Shown here one piece after another: positions 47,901-61,141 of a DNA stretch of 64,000 nt. Source of the DNA: Trichoplax adhaerens (Eukaryota; Placozoa; Uniplacotomia; Trichoplacea; Trichoplacidae). The DNA lies in NCBI RefSeq assembly GCF_000150275.1, contig NW_002060955.1, forward strand, positions 350,886 to 414,885. Direction: 5' to 3'. Within the stretch, counting starts at the first letter, position 1; each line of letters begins with the position of its first letter. The notes under the pieces were generated by a model, which was given only the letters and a program-made list of their open reading frames with translations, was not told where the DNA came from and ran no database searches. Position numbers and translations under genes: made by a program.

Positions 47901-50584
47901 CTTGAGACTTAGAATGGCTTCATTAATAGCCATTAGATATTCTAAAACGTTTCGTGCAGAAGTAAATTAATAGAGATCAAATTATCACTCCATTTAATCC
48001 TTTAGTAATTAATTGAGCCAAAATAGAAACTTATACCAGACGAAAGTTACCACACAAACAGCCGTAACTATTTTAATGGTATTCAGACTACGAGTATATT
48101 GATGAACCTTGAAAAATAAAGAGTGATAGAGCTACATAATTAGTAGACTGATGATGTTATTGATTTTAAAATCGGTTCTAAGACATTTATTTTACTAGAA
48201 GTGTTGACTTTCTACTCTGCGAATAGTTTTGTAAGTTAAATGATGATTTGCAATCAATCTATGTTCTAAGATACACCTTTGCTTGTTCTTAATGGCCCAA
48301 TCAAGAAAGTATAGAATCGTCACTATTTACGCACCCTTTGATGCTATTGAACTATGTGTTGGAATGAAAGTTTGCCATTAAAGTAGAAGTAAAAATATTT
48401 AATGTCGAGCCCAATGTTATTAGTATATTTCAACTCATAATTAGAGCCAACATGTCCGTTTTATCCCGTTTTTAACAATAGCTATCTCGGCGGAATAATC
48501 ATTGTCATTGAAATGGCCTTCTGCAACCATAGAATCCGTAGGATATCTGTACAGAAATGTGAAATTCAATAAAATATCCCAATCTCCTACGGTAATTCAT
48601 TATATTCAGTTTAAGCTATAGATGAAGGCATGTTGCTGAGCATGGATTATAGGTATCTCCTTCCTATTACAGCAGAAAGTAGAACAAAAATGGAAACTTT
48701 GTAAATTTTCTACGTGTTGTCTACTCTTTCCATCAAATTCGATCACATTAGCATTGGCATAAGTGGCCTATCGACGCACTTTGTAAGGCATACAAACTGG
48801 AGAAGAAAAGACCAATTAAGACTTCCTTATTGATTTCATTAGACAGCTTAGTTACAATTCAAATTTTTGAAGTAAGTCAATCAAGGCAATCATAAACGTG
48901 TTATCCAAGTATTCATTTCCAAGATTTCTACTTCCCTTATTCACTTTAATCAAGGTATAAAATGGACAACCAATCCAAGACTACGGGTAGCGTTCATGCT
49001 GCAGTCAATGGATAATCACACGCTGCTAATCTTATAATAGAGGAAGGATAAAGCTAGCTAGGGGGTAAAAGAAACAACCTTGTCATCCGGAACATCAACT
49101 CGAATCCAACTATTCGATAATCTTAGATGAAAGAATAAGTTATTGTTTTTATTTTGATCTAATTGTCAAGTCTTGAATTTAAGAGAATAAAAATATCTTG
49201 ATGATTATTCATTGTTATCCAGAATGAAATAACCATCATTCTATTCATCTCCATCAAGATTTATGTTAACAATGTCAATTTGTCAACAAGGAGTTAGCAA
49301 GATTTGTTTACTTAATCATTGTAAAAGTACAAATCACGCATTGATGCTAAAGCAACTTTTGATGCCTTGGTTGCTATTCTAGGGGATGTTTATTATTGTC
49401 GTTGCTATTGATCGCATTATGTTGCACCATACTTCATAAGAAATTCTTGCTTATGATAGAATTTCTTATAATAGGATACATCGTTTTTGAAAGTGAATTT
49501 ATTCAAGTTGAGTAATCACTGGAATTAAGAATGATCAGAACTGATCATTCATGGACTCCTTAAATCATTGGCTCTCAGGTTTTCCCCATTTAATGGACTA
49601 AATCATAGGTAAATCAATCACATCCTATGAGTGGATAACTCTCCATTTCCACAATGATCCATAAATATATTACCGCAAATTCTATCAATAATTATCAATT
49701 AGGATAGTTTCGTTGCTCATAACTTTATTGCTTCCAGTATAAAAATAGAAAGTTTGACGAAATCAATCACTCTTTTCAACGATCACGATAGAATCACTTG
49801 TTATTGAACTAATTCATCTCCATTTTAATGGCTATCTAAATCGATAGGGTTAATTCTAGAACAGAAGAGTACCATCACATTTTAAGGTAAGCGAAATGAT
49901 TGTCTTCTACACTAAATAATGATAAAATTATATCATCAGAAATGAAGACATAACGGCGATTAACATCGACAACTTTGACGATTAAACAGTGGTATCCTGC
50001 AATCTTAAGGGAGATTAACTAAATCTTCCATAATGCAAAGTTTTCCCAAAATTGATCCTATGTTACTGCTTAAGTTATTGAGAAAGGATAACAATGACAA
50101 TTTACTTTATAAACAGTTGAAAAAAGCTCTTCCATATGGAATTATCCTCTATCTCGCTGCAGTTAACTTATTGCAATACTATATCGACAGCTAATACCAT
50201 GTTGTGGCTTGATTTATTATCGTAATGGCGATGTTATAGATCCTTACTGATCATTAAACATATCTTTCAACACAAATAGAATAAACTCATCATCAATTCT
50301 AACAATTATTAAGCAATCCTAATACATGAATGATAGAAAGTAAGTCGAGGTAAGAGAAGGAAGTAATTGTTTAGATTTTATGGTTTTGTTTTATTCGTGT
50401 TTAAGCTTTGGCCATCATTTCCATATGCCTTCTTTATCCTCCCACTTGCCTATACAAATAATTTTCGATCCAATTCTTTAAACTATTCTAAAATCGCTAT
50501 CAATACAAATTTATTATTCTAATAGTAAACGAAAGTGTTTGTCAATACGACTAAATTAAGTTTCTCCGTATTTTCAATTAGTCC

Positions 50585-51135
50585 ACCCAGTAAGACAAGC
50601 TTTTATTCGTAATTAATGAGATTATTTCTTGTACGTCCATCTAATCTACTTAGTAACTTAGTAGGACAGTCTTTTATTCGTGATAAATGAGATTATTTCT
50701 TGTATGTCCATCTAGTTTACTTAATAAGACAAGCTTTTATTCGTGATTAATGGGATTATTTCTTGTATATCCACCTAGTCTACTCTGTAAGACAAACTTT
50801 TATTCGTGATTAGTCCGATTATTTCTTGTATGTCCATCTAGTTTACTCAGTAAGACAAGCTTTCATTCGGGAGATTGTTTTTTGCATGATCTATTTTCTC
50901 CATCTTTTCAACTAATCCTCTCCATAAGACAAGCTTTTATTCGTAATCAATGAGATTATTTCTTGCATCATCCATTTTTCCTGTCTTTTCAACTAATCCA
51001 CTCAGCAAGACAAGCTTTTCTTCATAATTTATGAGATTATTTCATGTATCATTATTTTTCTCCACCTTTTCAATTTTCCACTCTGTAAGACAAGTTTTTC
51101 TTCATGATGAATGAGATTATTTCTTGTATCATCAG
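50585..51135. repeat. Tandem repeat, about eight ~63-84-bp units
   Basis: The unit TAAGACAAGCTTTTATTCG, TGATTAATGAGATTATTTCT, TGTATGTCCATCTAGTTTAC starts near 50591, 50661, 50725, 50788, 50851, 50935, 51004 and 51086. The first five copies are spaced 63-70 bp; later copies carry an extra CATCTTTTCAACTAATCC segment and are spaced about 70-84 bp. It lies about 500 bp before the plus-strand ORF at 51631. Confidence 0.88.
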
Positions 51136-51630
51136 TACAATTTAGTGATGATGTTGTGTATTTAGTTGTTTTAGCTATTTTACTCTTAATTTATTAATCT
51201 CTTTATTCCATTGAATGTATATTGATTTCATTTTATCCTTATCCACATTTTGAATATTATTCTACGCTATTCTTATTCTTTAGTCATCATCAATAGTAGA
51301 TTATTGATGAGTTCCGTCGTTATTTTAAGACTATAGTGTTAGTTGACATCCAAATCTAAATTGTATAATGCATCAAATTCTTAATTGATGGTTGTTTAAA
51401 TGGGAATTAAAATTACTACACTAGTGCCTTACTCGATGAAAGAAGAGTTATTGAAAGATTTTCAAAAGGAGTCAAAAAAGATATTGAAATAGTGTAAGTA
51501 AGATTTTATACAATTGTGAGGTGATATCTTAAATTTGGATTTTGAATTGATATCGATCCCATTAGTGATTGACTGGATTGATGGTGAACGAATGATATTA
51601 GTGAGAATGAAAGATTAAAAGTTATTCCTA

Positions 51631-52014
51631 ATGAATTCAAGACCTTTACTATCGCCATTAAGTCGATCACCTAATCCATCTTCCAATCGGAAAAGTCCTC
51701 GCCTCGATAAAAATCATCATTCTGGCTTACGCCGATCATTAAGGCCACTTTATAACCCTACTTCCGATATCGATAGTGCTGAAGTTCATCATCATCTTCA
51801 TCATCTTGATTGGTATCGCAATCAAGAATTATCCACGCCAACAATCATACGAGGCTCTTTCTCCAGTTCACATCGAGGTAGTGTTAGATCGATAGCGGAT
51901 GACTGTAGTACCGATGGAGAAGAGAAAAAGAAATTAATCAAGCCTTTGCGATCCATTAGCAAACACCATCGTACAAGAAGTGGCACATTACCTTCCAATC
52001 CAAAGCGTTTTACG
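51631..52014 (+). CDS. Ser/Pro/Arg-rich exon, probable 5' exon of a plus-strand gene
   Basis: ATG 51631 opens 128 codons that run to a GT donor (TTTTACG/GTATAT) in phase 0. The peptide is disordered and basic: LLSPLSRSPNPSSNRKSPR, a His-rich EVHHHLHHLDW, SFSSSHRGSVRSIADD, EEKKKLIKPLRSISKHH, TRSGTLPSNPKRFT. Such Ser/Arg tracts are common as phosphorylated tails. It could be the N-terminus of the CNBD2-like gene downstream, whose first certain exon (54800) needs phase 2, so at least one linking exon is missing from my model. Alternatively it belongs with the unresolved exons at 52.7-53.4 kb, whose first piece is in phase 0 and would join directly. Confidence 0.6.
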
Positions 52015-52716
52015 GTATATTATATTCATTGTACATGTCGACTTGTTTTATAATAGATCAGTATTGCAAACAATTTCATCTTGGGCAATTTTTAAATTAG
52101 GGAAGGAATGGTGTATAGTAGTACAAATTTCCACCAGTCTGACATATTCAGTTGATCTTGTTTTGAAATAGTTTGCACAGATAGTTTATGACGCAGAATA
52201 GGGAGATTTCAATTTGCATAACGTTCAAGCTAAAATCGTTGTCCTATTTGAAATGTGGTAGAATGAGTTATTCCATAGCAAGGAGTAGGACTCTAGTAAA
52301 CCATAAAGGACAAACATCAATATTCCGTAGTCTATCGACAGAAAAAAAATAGTACAGAAACTTAACATAGAGAGATTTTGAGACTACTAAGAAAATCAGC
52401 GTAAGAATCAGATGGGATAATAGAACGATATTGAAAGAACGTCTATGATCAAGATGGCAAGATCGATTAGAAGAAATTGATTAAAGAAATACACACAACG
52501 GCGCTAAAAAATGGCTATGATATGAAAAAGAAAAAGTTCGAGATCAGACAGGAATGATTTTCTAATTCAGTTCGAAAGGATTCTAGCAGCTAGAATGGTA
52601 TTGACGGATGCTTCAAAGTAGCACATTCGATCCAATATATAGAAAAATTGGATAGATGACTGCTTTTCTGCTTTTTTCATAATATAATATTATTGTTGGT
52701 TTTGAGATTCCTGTAG

Positions 52717-53394
52717 ATCCAACTTGCTCACTACGAATCCATTCAAGGATTCTGTAGCCAACAGGAATGCCGACTACATTTCTCTAGTAGGGTAGAAACT
52801 TTAAATAGCTACGGTAAAATAGCATTTGCCACCTTCTATAAAGGTGTGAACCATGTAAGAATACTTTATTCAACAAATAAATGGCTAAAAAAAGCTTCAG
52901 AAAATCGAAAATGCCATCGACCGTATTCGATAAACTACTTATGCAAGCTGAGAATCATGAGCATGGCGAATATGAATTCGTCTATGTCAACATGCAATTA
53001 TTTTTTCAATAAACACCGTCGCTATGGAAAGAATAAGAATTGATTTTTTAAATCATTTTATCTTCTACAAAGAGGTTTGATATTTTTTCCAGGAAATTTG
53101 GGCGATAAAAAACAGTATCTAAACTATATCAGAAATAGTATTGCTAGGCACTCGCCAAAACTAATATTACCTTGTCAGAAATCTGTTGAGCACAGCTACG
53201 AATTTGTTTATTTTAATACTGTGAAGAAATTGTCGATGCAAGGTGTTCTACTTTGGCAAAATAAAACTACTCCTGATCAATATCATGTATCGATACTTCT
53301 ACATATCCTGAAAGAAGAAATGGCCATGATTAATTTAATATTGTCCAATACTACTTCAATTCAGTCTTTTATAGAGGAGCTTGAACTTAAATAA
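52717..53394 (+). CDS. Unresolved coding-like region (unidentified or decayed gene)
   Basis: Two long open stretches share one frame, 52717-53040 and 53044-53391, separated by one stop (TGA 53041-53043). The first opens right after an acceptor (CCTGTAG) and contains GFCSQQECRLHFSSR and SYGKIAFATFYKGVNH, then a GTAAGA donor at 52855. From about 52882 a second frame looks more protein-like (MPSTVFDKLLMQAENHEH, EYEFVYVNMQLFF). The second stretch has its own acceptor (TTTTTTCCAG, exon from 53091) and reads NLGDKKQYLNYIRNS, SYEFVYFNTVKKL, ILKEEMAMINLILSN and IEELELK before TAA at 53392. I do not recognise a family. The E-F-V-Y-x-N motif occurs in both halves. It may be an intron-containing gene I cannot splice correctly, or a frameshifted pseudogene. 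Confidence 0.35.
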
Positions 53395-54799
53395 TCATAA
53401 AATAACTTTTTTTATTGTGGCTGGCATTTGGCTTTCAAATAATCATGACGTCAATAATTATTTCTCGGCTTATAATTAGTAATTTCATGGTTTAATATTT
53501 ATTCCATTTTAATCATTTTTAATTTGCTGTATCACTAAAGGAAAAAATTTTTTTCATTTTTTGTCGGAAATGATATCAAGACGGAATACTAAATGGATTA
53601 TTGTTGTTGTTAGGCTAAGAAAAGATTTCGCAAAGCAACCAGATTTGTGTTAATGGTAATCAAAATTAAATATGCAGCGATTCAAACCAATAAGTAAGTT
53701 ATGTAGAGAAGATTATTTTACTTCAGCAAAGATCTTTTGCCGTTTATTACACTATTTTCCGGCTATTCCATTATCATTCTCAACGTCTGGTACATTTCTA
53801 TGCAATATTAGTCCTTTGAATTTTAGATCAATATTGGATTTTAGGCTTTAAATCAGATTGAAAAGAAATTATTAGAATAATATCAATCATCTATACTAAA
53901 ATTATTCTCTTAAGAAGATATTAATTAGTAGAGATTTTAAGCCAACATCGACCTTTAAGATTAGTCAGTATTATCTTGGCTGCGCTAAAACCAACAGAGT
54001 TATAAGAGTTGATAATTTAATTTCTCTCTTCATTAATTTATTTTCTCTTCTAAGCCAATCTTTAGTGCTAATATCGCATGACATCTCCATAGCTGAGATC
54101 TTTTCAAGTGCTCTTCCATTGAGGTGGTAGTATTCTGTGGTTTAATGATGCTAATACGAAGGCAATATTCTAACTTTATAAATTTCTATCCGTCCTTTAG
54201 TCGTATTTTCTTAGCAGTAGTTTAACAACTTAATCTAGCAGTATCCTTTCTCCTCTGTTTGATGGTCGTAATTTCTCCCTATCTTATTATTCATGATTTA
54301 GTTTTTGAATTGACTAATTTACGTTGTTAAAATGTTCTAAATCGCTTACCATTATTAATTATTTATTTGAGATCATTAGTCGAAATGATAACTGTTTTTG
54401 CCGATATTTCCTTCATGAAAAATTAAAATTAGCTCTATGCCACTTGAAATTATTATTGATTTGAAATAATATTAGTTTTTTGTAGACTTTGCCTTCATTC
54501 AAATTTCAATTAGCTCTTTGGTATAAATGATATGACAAGAATAATTTACATTTTGACTTCGAGTAGAAGTGCAATAGATAGCAAACTGAATCACGTTGGT
54601 GCTTGTAGTCAAAGTTTCCTTATAAAATCAGTTATCACTTTGATTAATGACCCTTATACAGCTTTCCGATGTTGAAATCCCTTCGAATTTTACTTAAAGG
54701 ATATTAGTTATTCACAGGCTTTTCCTTTATCCAAAATGGAATTAATTCTAAAGTGTCAATCATATTATAAGAATAATTCATCGTTTTACTTCGCCTTAG
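53395..54799. other. Gene-free stretch before the first certain CNBD2-like exon
   Basis: Very AT-rich, with no exon that I can support. A short missing exon ending in phase 2 may hide here, because the exon at 54800 begins with the last base of a codon. Confidence 0.45.
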
Positions 54800-57700
54800 A
54801 TACAGTGCAGATTCTGATGAATTACCAATGGAGAATCAATTGGTCAAGAAACCAGTCAAAGAATTAATTCGCACGCCAGGCTATTTCGTTTCTACTGGTA
54901 GCAGTTCCAAGCGAATGCCTACATTTGTATCGACAAATCGCCAAGTAACATTTGACTTTAAGCAATACAAGGCGAAGAGAGAGGTTATACAATTCCATTT
55001 CAACATTTTTTTCCTTAACGACTAATATCTCCAATCATGAAGCATAACATGCGCTAAAGTAGCGCCAAAATAGGATCATTTCTAACTTTCAAAGTTCATG
55101 ACTAATCTTTCCTATTTTATTTATTGGATTATAGATGGTGCTTAATAAAGAAGTCAAATTGGCCTTAAGTCAGTCACCACAGAATAGAGGCAAAGAACAA
55201 CTGCAAATGGTCAGTATTTTTTCCGCCATATTAATCTTTCCCTTAGCCAATTGCCGCTTAACATTATATTAGTCTTGATTTCGCGGATAAAATACAATAA
55301 TGATTAAGTTAATTGCGAAGTCACTTGATTTCTAGTTCTATTATAACCCGCCATTTTATGGGATAAGTATAGCGTTCTAGAGAGCAAATGAATTAATTCG
55401 TTACCTATATGGTCCATTCCGATTAGTTTTTCATTTTATGGAATAAAAAAAATCACTTTTTTATTGTCGGGATTTGGAATAGATTTTATTTGCGCTTCAA
55501 ACATTGGAATGTTTTTCCGAATATCCTCTTGATGTCCAACGAGAAATATGCCGTGTTGGCTGGCTATTAGAGTAAGTGAAAGAGTTTAATTTTATTTCAT
55601 AGCTTTTACTGCACTTACATCAGTTAAGATGCTTCTCAAGTATCTAATGATGAATGATGAAACTGAAAGCGAAAGTCTTGAGGTGAAAACTGAGCAGTTT
55701 TTACTTTGCCAAATGAGACCTTGCGAAAAATTTATTTCCAAACTTTCCCACATCACTGCAGTCTATTAGATATAGGTATTAATGTTCATATTGGAATACT
55801 ACTCTACTCCAACTTGAGAAATGTCATTAATGACCGTCTGCAATTTACCTGTAAGGAAACAGCGAGAAAGAATTAAGGCATTATAAATGCTAAATTTTTA
55901 TATTAAATTAGCGGGATGATCAATTATTCAATTTCTGCCGCCTCAGATCAGATCTTGAGAACGAGATTACGGTTAATAAAATCTTACTTGAGCGTAGGAA
56001 ATTTATTATTGATTTCGTGCTAAAGTATATCTCCAGTTTTTAATCTACAATCATAGCCTAATTTCGAGGTAGAACTAAGCCATAGCCTACCAGAGAACCA
56101 TGAATCAAGCTATTTTAATGAATCCGATCGATAGTAAAGTTTGGATAATAACTAGCTATCAAACTAACCATATATGTAGAGTCGTAATCGTAAATCTGTA
56201 TCATAGACTAAATGTTGAAAATAAGACCATCAATTACTGAAAATCGATCGAATTATGATATGAAACTTGAGTAATCATTATTCGTGCAGTGTCACAGTTT
56301 AGCTAATAAGTGCTACCCGTAGATGGAGATTAATATCGCTCATATCAAATTGATTTTGTTATGGGAGTCTTCTTAGCTAAAGATCTAGCGAGATGGAATG
56401 AGTCAAGAATTTGATTTTCCATGTGAAATGTAAAATATTCAGATAATTCCTTATACAATTGACTTAATTTTAATAGAAATAGAAATTGAGTTAGAATACA
56501 CATAAATCAAGCATTGCTCGAAAAGCAAGTTATTTTAAATTAATTGCTAACCAAATTCCAATGGGCATTATAGAGTTTTACCGGAGCAAACACTCATCCG
56601 TCAAGGATATCCAGCGAGCTATTTTTATATCATCATTTCAGGAATGGGTTTGTATCATCATCTTATTCGAATTAATTTATAGTAGCCTAAGTAAGCAACC
56701 TATCTTGCTTTTGAAAATTTGAACAGTATAGTTATACCGGTATATCATAAGCTTTTCAGTTTAGCTAGCGATGTTAATAAATTGTTGCTACATCTCAAAA
56801 TTTCGCAGTTACATTTAGTTCTATACTTGCTTTGATAATAATAGATATTTCTTGTAAAGTGGATAGCATTTAATTGCTATTTAATTCGCTATACTGCAAT
56901 ATAGATCGATGAGGTTCAGTATCACTAACTTTCAGTAGATACGTAAGAATTAAGTATAACAGTAAGATGGTACATCATTGCATAAATCCATAAATTTGAT
57001 AGACTTTTCTGCTGCAATGATTTAGCTAAAGTCACGCAATACAAGCCTAATGCCCTATTTCAGGGAGGAGGATTATCAGCTGATATTGCAACTTTATCGC
57101 GAGGGCAAACTTTTGGGGTAAGGTCTGATTTATTGGAATTTTGTTCACTTTATCATTGCAACCATATATTTAAGCACCAAGAATTTGGCTGTCTACTTTT
57201 GCTATAGACTATTTTCCTACGAATTAATCGCATACAGTTATAGTGTACATCAGTCGATAAATTACATTCATTATCCAATACTATCTTGAATAGTTTATTT
57301 TAAAAATTTTATTTCAAATTTCATTGATGGGTTAGGAAACTGCTTTATTATATCGAAGAAAGCGAGAATATACAATTACATGCGTAGAAAAAATGCAGCT
57401 AATTGCAATTGATGGCGATGTAAGAGATAATTGATACGTGCTCTACTAAACTGATAGAGAAAATAGAATTCGACTTGATTAGATTTTAGTGCACATTATT
57501 ATACGAACCCCTAATAATAAGTGTCACAGTATCATTAGTAGTGCAGGTTAAATTACTCTACTTATTAAAAAATGATAATCCTTAAAAATTAACGGCATAG
57601 AAGGGCTAGTAAGGCAAAAGCTATGCTATCCTTATATTTAACTATTGCAGTGTATTTATATAATATGCTATTATTTACTCGACAGGATTTTAACGCCATC

Positions 57701-60700
57701 TTTTTGCGAGAAAAGGAAGGCCAAGCTGCAGAATATATCCAAATTTGCTCGTAAGTCGTTAAGATATTAGTTATGTGGCTATAATTTTGTTTGGATAGAA
57801 GTCTATCATCGCTTGTAGGTGATTGCATTTACTATTGCAACGGGGCTATTAAAGTGTCCCTTACTAAATTACATTTTGTTAACTAAATTATACTTCTGCT
57901 ACTGTCAATACTCCGTTATTTATGTTGTACGATAGCTCATTCGGATGGCATTATACTTGATAAACCTTTATTCATTGATAGGAATTCGGCTTATTTTCCT
58001 TTGAGAATTTCTAATGTTAATGCTTCTTCTACTTTATAATTCACTTTTGATTTTCTATTCCTATACTATTTAAGTTGCTGTCATTGCCTCCATATAATAA
58101 CATGCCCTCAGTTAATAAGAAATAATACTAGACCATCTTTAGCTTTGCATATTTAAGTGATTGAAAGCTTTAACCTCAGCTTTAAAACTAATATTGCGCC
58201 TCGTAATTTCGTAATACTTGTAAGTAAGCATTAGTTTAAAATAGAACGGCTATATTATGACTTGAAAATGCGATTATACTCTGGCAATTCTTGCATCGAT
58301 CGCTGATTCAAACAGCTAATGGATAGTTTTAGATTTCTAAGTTAAGGATAGGTATTATTACAACTTTTAACATTCATGACATCATCTTTTACCAACCTAG
58401 TCAACTAGAATGTATGAAGAACTGGCCAATCGAAAAGTTAACATTGCATCCAGATAACTGCAAGCTTCATTACTTTAGGTATGGCTCTACTGTTGATGAT
58501 TAATTATTATAGAAACTGAACGGATTTTAATTTTGCAATTAAATTTTGAATAAACATGATCAGAAGAGGATGTGTGATCGTTGAGGATAGCAAGTTATCG
58601 GATTGGATCTATGTTATTCGTTCGGTAAGTTATGAAACATTTATTGTTTCTTTCCGTTAAATAATAGCATTGAAGTAGTGGTAACCATATAATATTATAT
58701 TTTGAAATAAATCAAAGTAATTTTAATGGAAAAATGGGTTGCGTAATACGTATTGGTAGTGTATTAAAATAATTAAATTACATATGCATAAATTAGCGTT
58801 ATAGTTACTTATTTATTGCATGTTTGATAATAAGTATTACAGCTGTATAAGCTTATCGCAGTTAATTTTCTTTCAAGAATTGGTAACGTTATCAGTTAAA
58901 ATAATCAATAAATTACGGTAAAGTAATATTATAATATGTTCGATCTACTTGGTGTGAAAATTTTTAGCTTAATAAGCATCCAAAATTTCATTATTTAGGG
59001 ATCTTGTAGTGTTGTCGTTAAGATGAAACCGACAAAACCATACTTTAACAAGAAAAAGACAAACAATAACCAACTGAATAATCTCGGAGAATGCTTGCTA
59101 CCAAGCCTGCTGCCATATTTAAAAAATAATAAAGGTAAAAATAACGCAGATAGCTTAAACATCAATTGGAAAATTTCAGCAGTGTATTTAAGGATATAAA
59201 ATTTTTATTTAAATTGTTAACATGAACGCACGGTGTGTCTATTTTCATCGGTTTTAACCAGTATTATGAAGCTACTACTTTCTGACCATTTTTTAATGGT
59301 TAATTTTCTTAATATATCTTACCGTACAATCATGGAGTTAATATTGTTTGCCATCTAAGCTATTATGATTTAGTTTCAGCTACAATTATCATCATCATAA
59401 AATTTAGCAGGCAAAATACCTAGGCAATTAAAAAATAAATAATTTAATGTCTAGTATCATTTATGTCATTTGCTATTATTATTTGAACATATCAATCTGG
59501 CAATAATTAAAATGTGGACATGAAAACCACCTCAAACATTATTTTAAATTTCCAAATTGAGTCATACCACTACTCATTTAGTAATCCCGTCGGATAGTAA
59601 TCGTAACGGTAAACTGCATGCTGCATAGTTTAAAGTATGCCTTACTGACTGTTCAAGTAATATCATATAACCCTAACCCTAATCTAAAACTCAATAAAAA
59701 CGTAGAATCACCAAAAGATGATGAAGACGAAGCCCTTTCGGAGAAAAATGCTAATTATCCTGCTGTTACGAAGATATCATCGTTACAAGATAACCAAATT
59801 GATAAAACTGAAAAGGTCAGTATACAACTTTGGCTAGTCTATTAATTTAGGTAATTTCTTAAATATTAACATTTTGTTGCAGCCCAAATTGAGCAGAATG
59901 AAACCTTCTAGAACATTAAATGGTTAGTTTTTATGATATAAGTGTAAGGTGTCATTATAGTGATAGATCTATGCAATGAAAAGGTATAAAAACAGCTTAA
60001 AATATTACTAAGAAAAACGTTAATGACAGATATTAGCGTTGCCATCGGCAAGCCAGTCATTGGCACTGGAAACGATGATTCGGAAAATAACCAGGCCGTT
60101 CATCATGCTTCATTACATGGAAGCTTTTATCATACTCAAATTAAAGGCGATTCTTTTGATAATGGTATTGTAAGACAAACTAGTGTAGAGCATACGGCTA
60201 AAAATGAAGGCAATAATACACGAAAATTGAATCGAAGGCGTGCCTTGAGCTTGAAGGTAATGCGATCAGTAAAACGTATTCTAATCGTAAGTAATACTAA
60301 TAATGAATATTCACAATTAATCTATTTACACATTCTTTTCTGTGTTATATTAGGCTATAAAAACCTGCCCTGAGGTAGATGAAATAGAAAGCGAACGAAA
60401 TTTTATCAACAGTCAAATTAATAACAACGAACGCCATATTGTCGTTCAAATTGAGCTGCTAAAGCCTAAGGATTGCTTTGTGAGTTGACTTTACTGCGCA
60501 TTCTTTTATTGAATTCCGAGTTGCATAAAGTTTTTATGAGCTTGGCTTTATGTATCAGTTCAATTTTAATCATATACTTCATTTTCATTAATATATAGAG
60601 AAGTTGTAGTACTGTAACAATCTTTCACCAAATCGTTGCTTTTGTTAGCTCTTAGTATTAATCGATTAATCAGACATGGAATGTTGCGTTGACTGTTAGG

Positions 60701-61141
60701 GATTATCTACTCTGGAGGTTGACAAGGGTGTAATAATTGATAGACCATCCTTATCGCTTGTTAGTAATGGTTCCGAATGTATTATGATATCGAAAGAATT
60801 CTACCTGCGTTATGCCAATGACGACGTTAAAAGCTATTTAAGAAGTCAAGTGAGTAAATTAAATATTTCTAAAATTTTTATCTTCTTACAGCTATTTGCG
60901 AACTTTTCATGCAGCCATTTCGAAATATTTTGCTATTTATACAGTAGACTACATATATACAATACGATAAATATTTATGGAGTGCAGTTCATTCTAATGT
61001 CTAAATTCTTTAAAATAGATCGAGTCATATCCGAGTGAGGACAGCCTCCAGCAGATGTGGCAAGATGCAACAAACTGGAAAGCTTATAAGAACAAAATGC
61101 TGGAAATTTCCAGATGCCACCAATATAAGCGATTATATTAA
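54800..61141 (+). CDS. CNBD2: CNBD2-like cyclic-nucleotide-binding-domain protein
   Basis: Sixteen exons: 54800-54983, 55135-55209, 55483-55571, 56574-56647, 57026-57117, 57336-57419, 57686-57750, 58401-58478, 58564-58624, 58999-59134, 59658-59815, 59883-59922, 60030-60256, 60354-60479, 60700-60849, 61025-61141. All phases agree; ~585 residues plus a missing N-terminus. A linker (VTFDFKQYK, LALSQSPQNR) leads into cap helices LECFSEYPLDVQREICRVGW and a cNMP-binding fold: LPEQTLIRQGYPASYFYIII, SRGQTFGETALLYRRKREYT (phosphate-cassette region with FGE and an Arg), then a second half LHYFRRGCVIVEDSKLSDWI. A Lys/Asn/Asp-rich insertion of ~180 residues (exons at 58999-60256) splits it from LKPKDCFGLSTLE and ISKEFYLRYANDD. 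The end, YPSEDSLQQMWQDATNWKAY, is the CNBD2-type tail. Mammalian CNBD2 binds cAMP and is needed for sperm function; its role here is unknown. Confidence 0.88.

Larger units (their letters stand above)
46211..51630. other. Mostly gene-free interval
   Basis: No exon of a recognised family was found in 5.4 kb. The minus frame at 47338-47601 (87 codons) has no clear family look. One exon-like piece (46712-46803) with good splice context is listed separately, as are two repeat regions. The A+T content is very high throughout. Confidence 0.45.

Noticed and set aside
59671-59682. CCCTAACCCTAA telomere-like sequence
   Set aside because: Only two units, lying within a CNBD2-like coding exon where they encode Asn-Pro repeats; coincidence.
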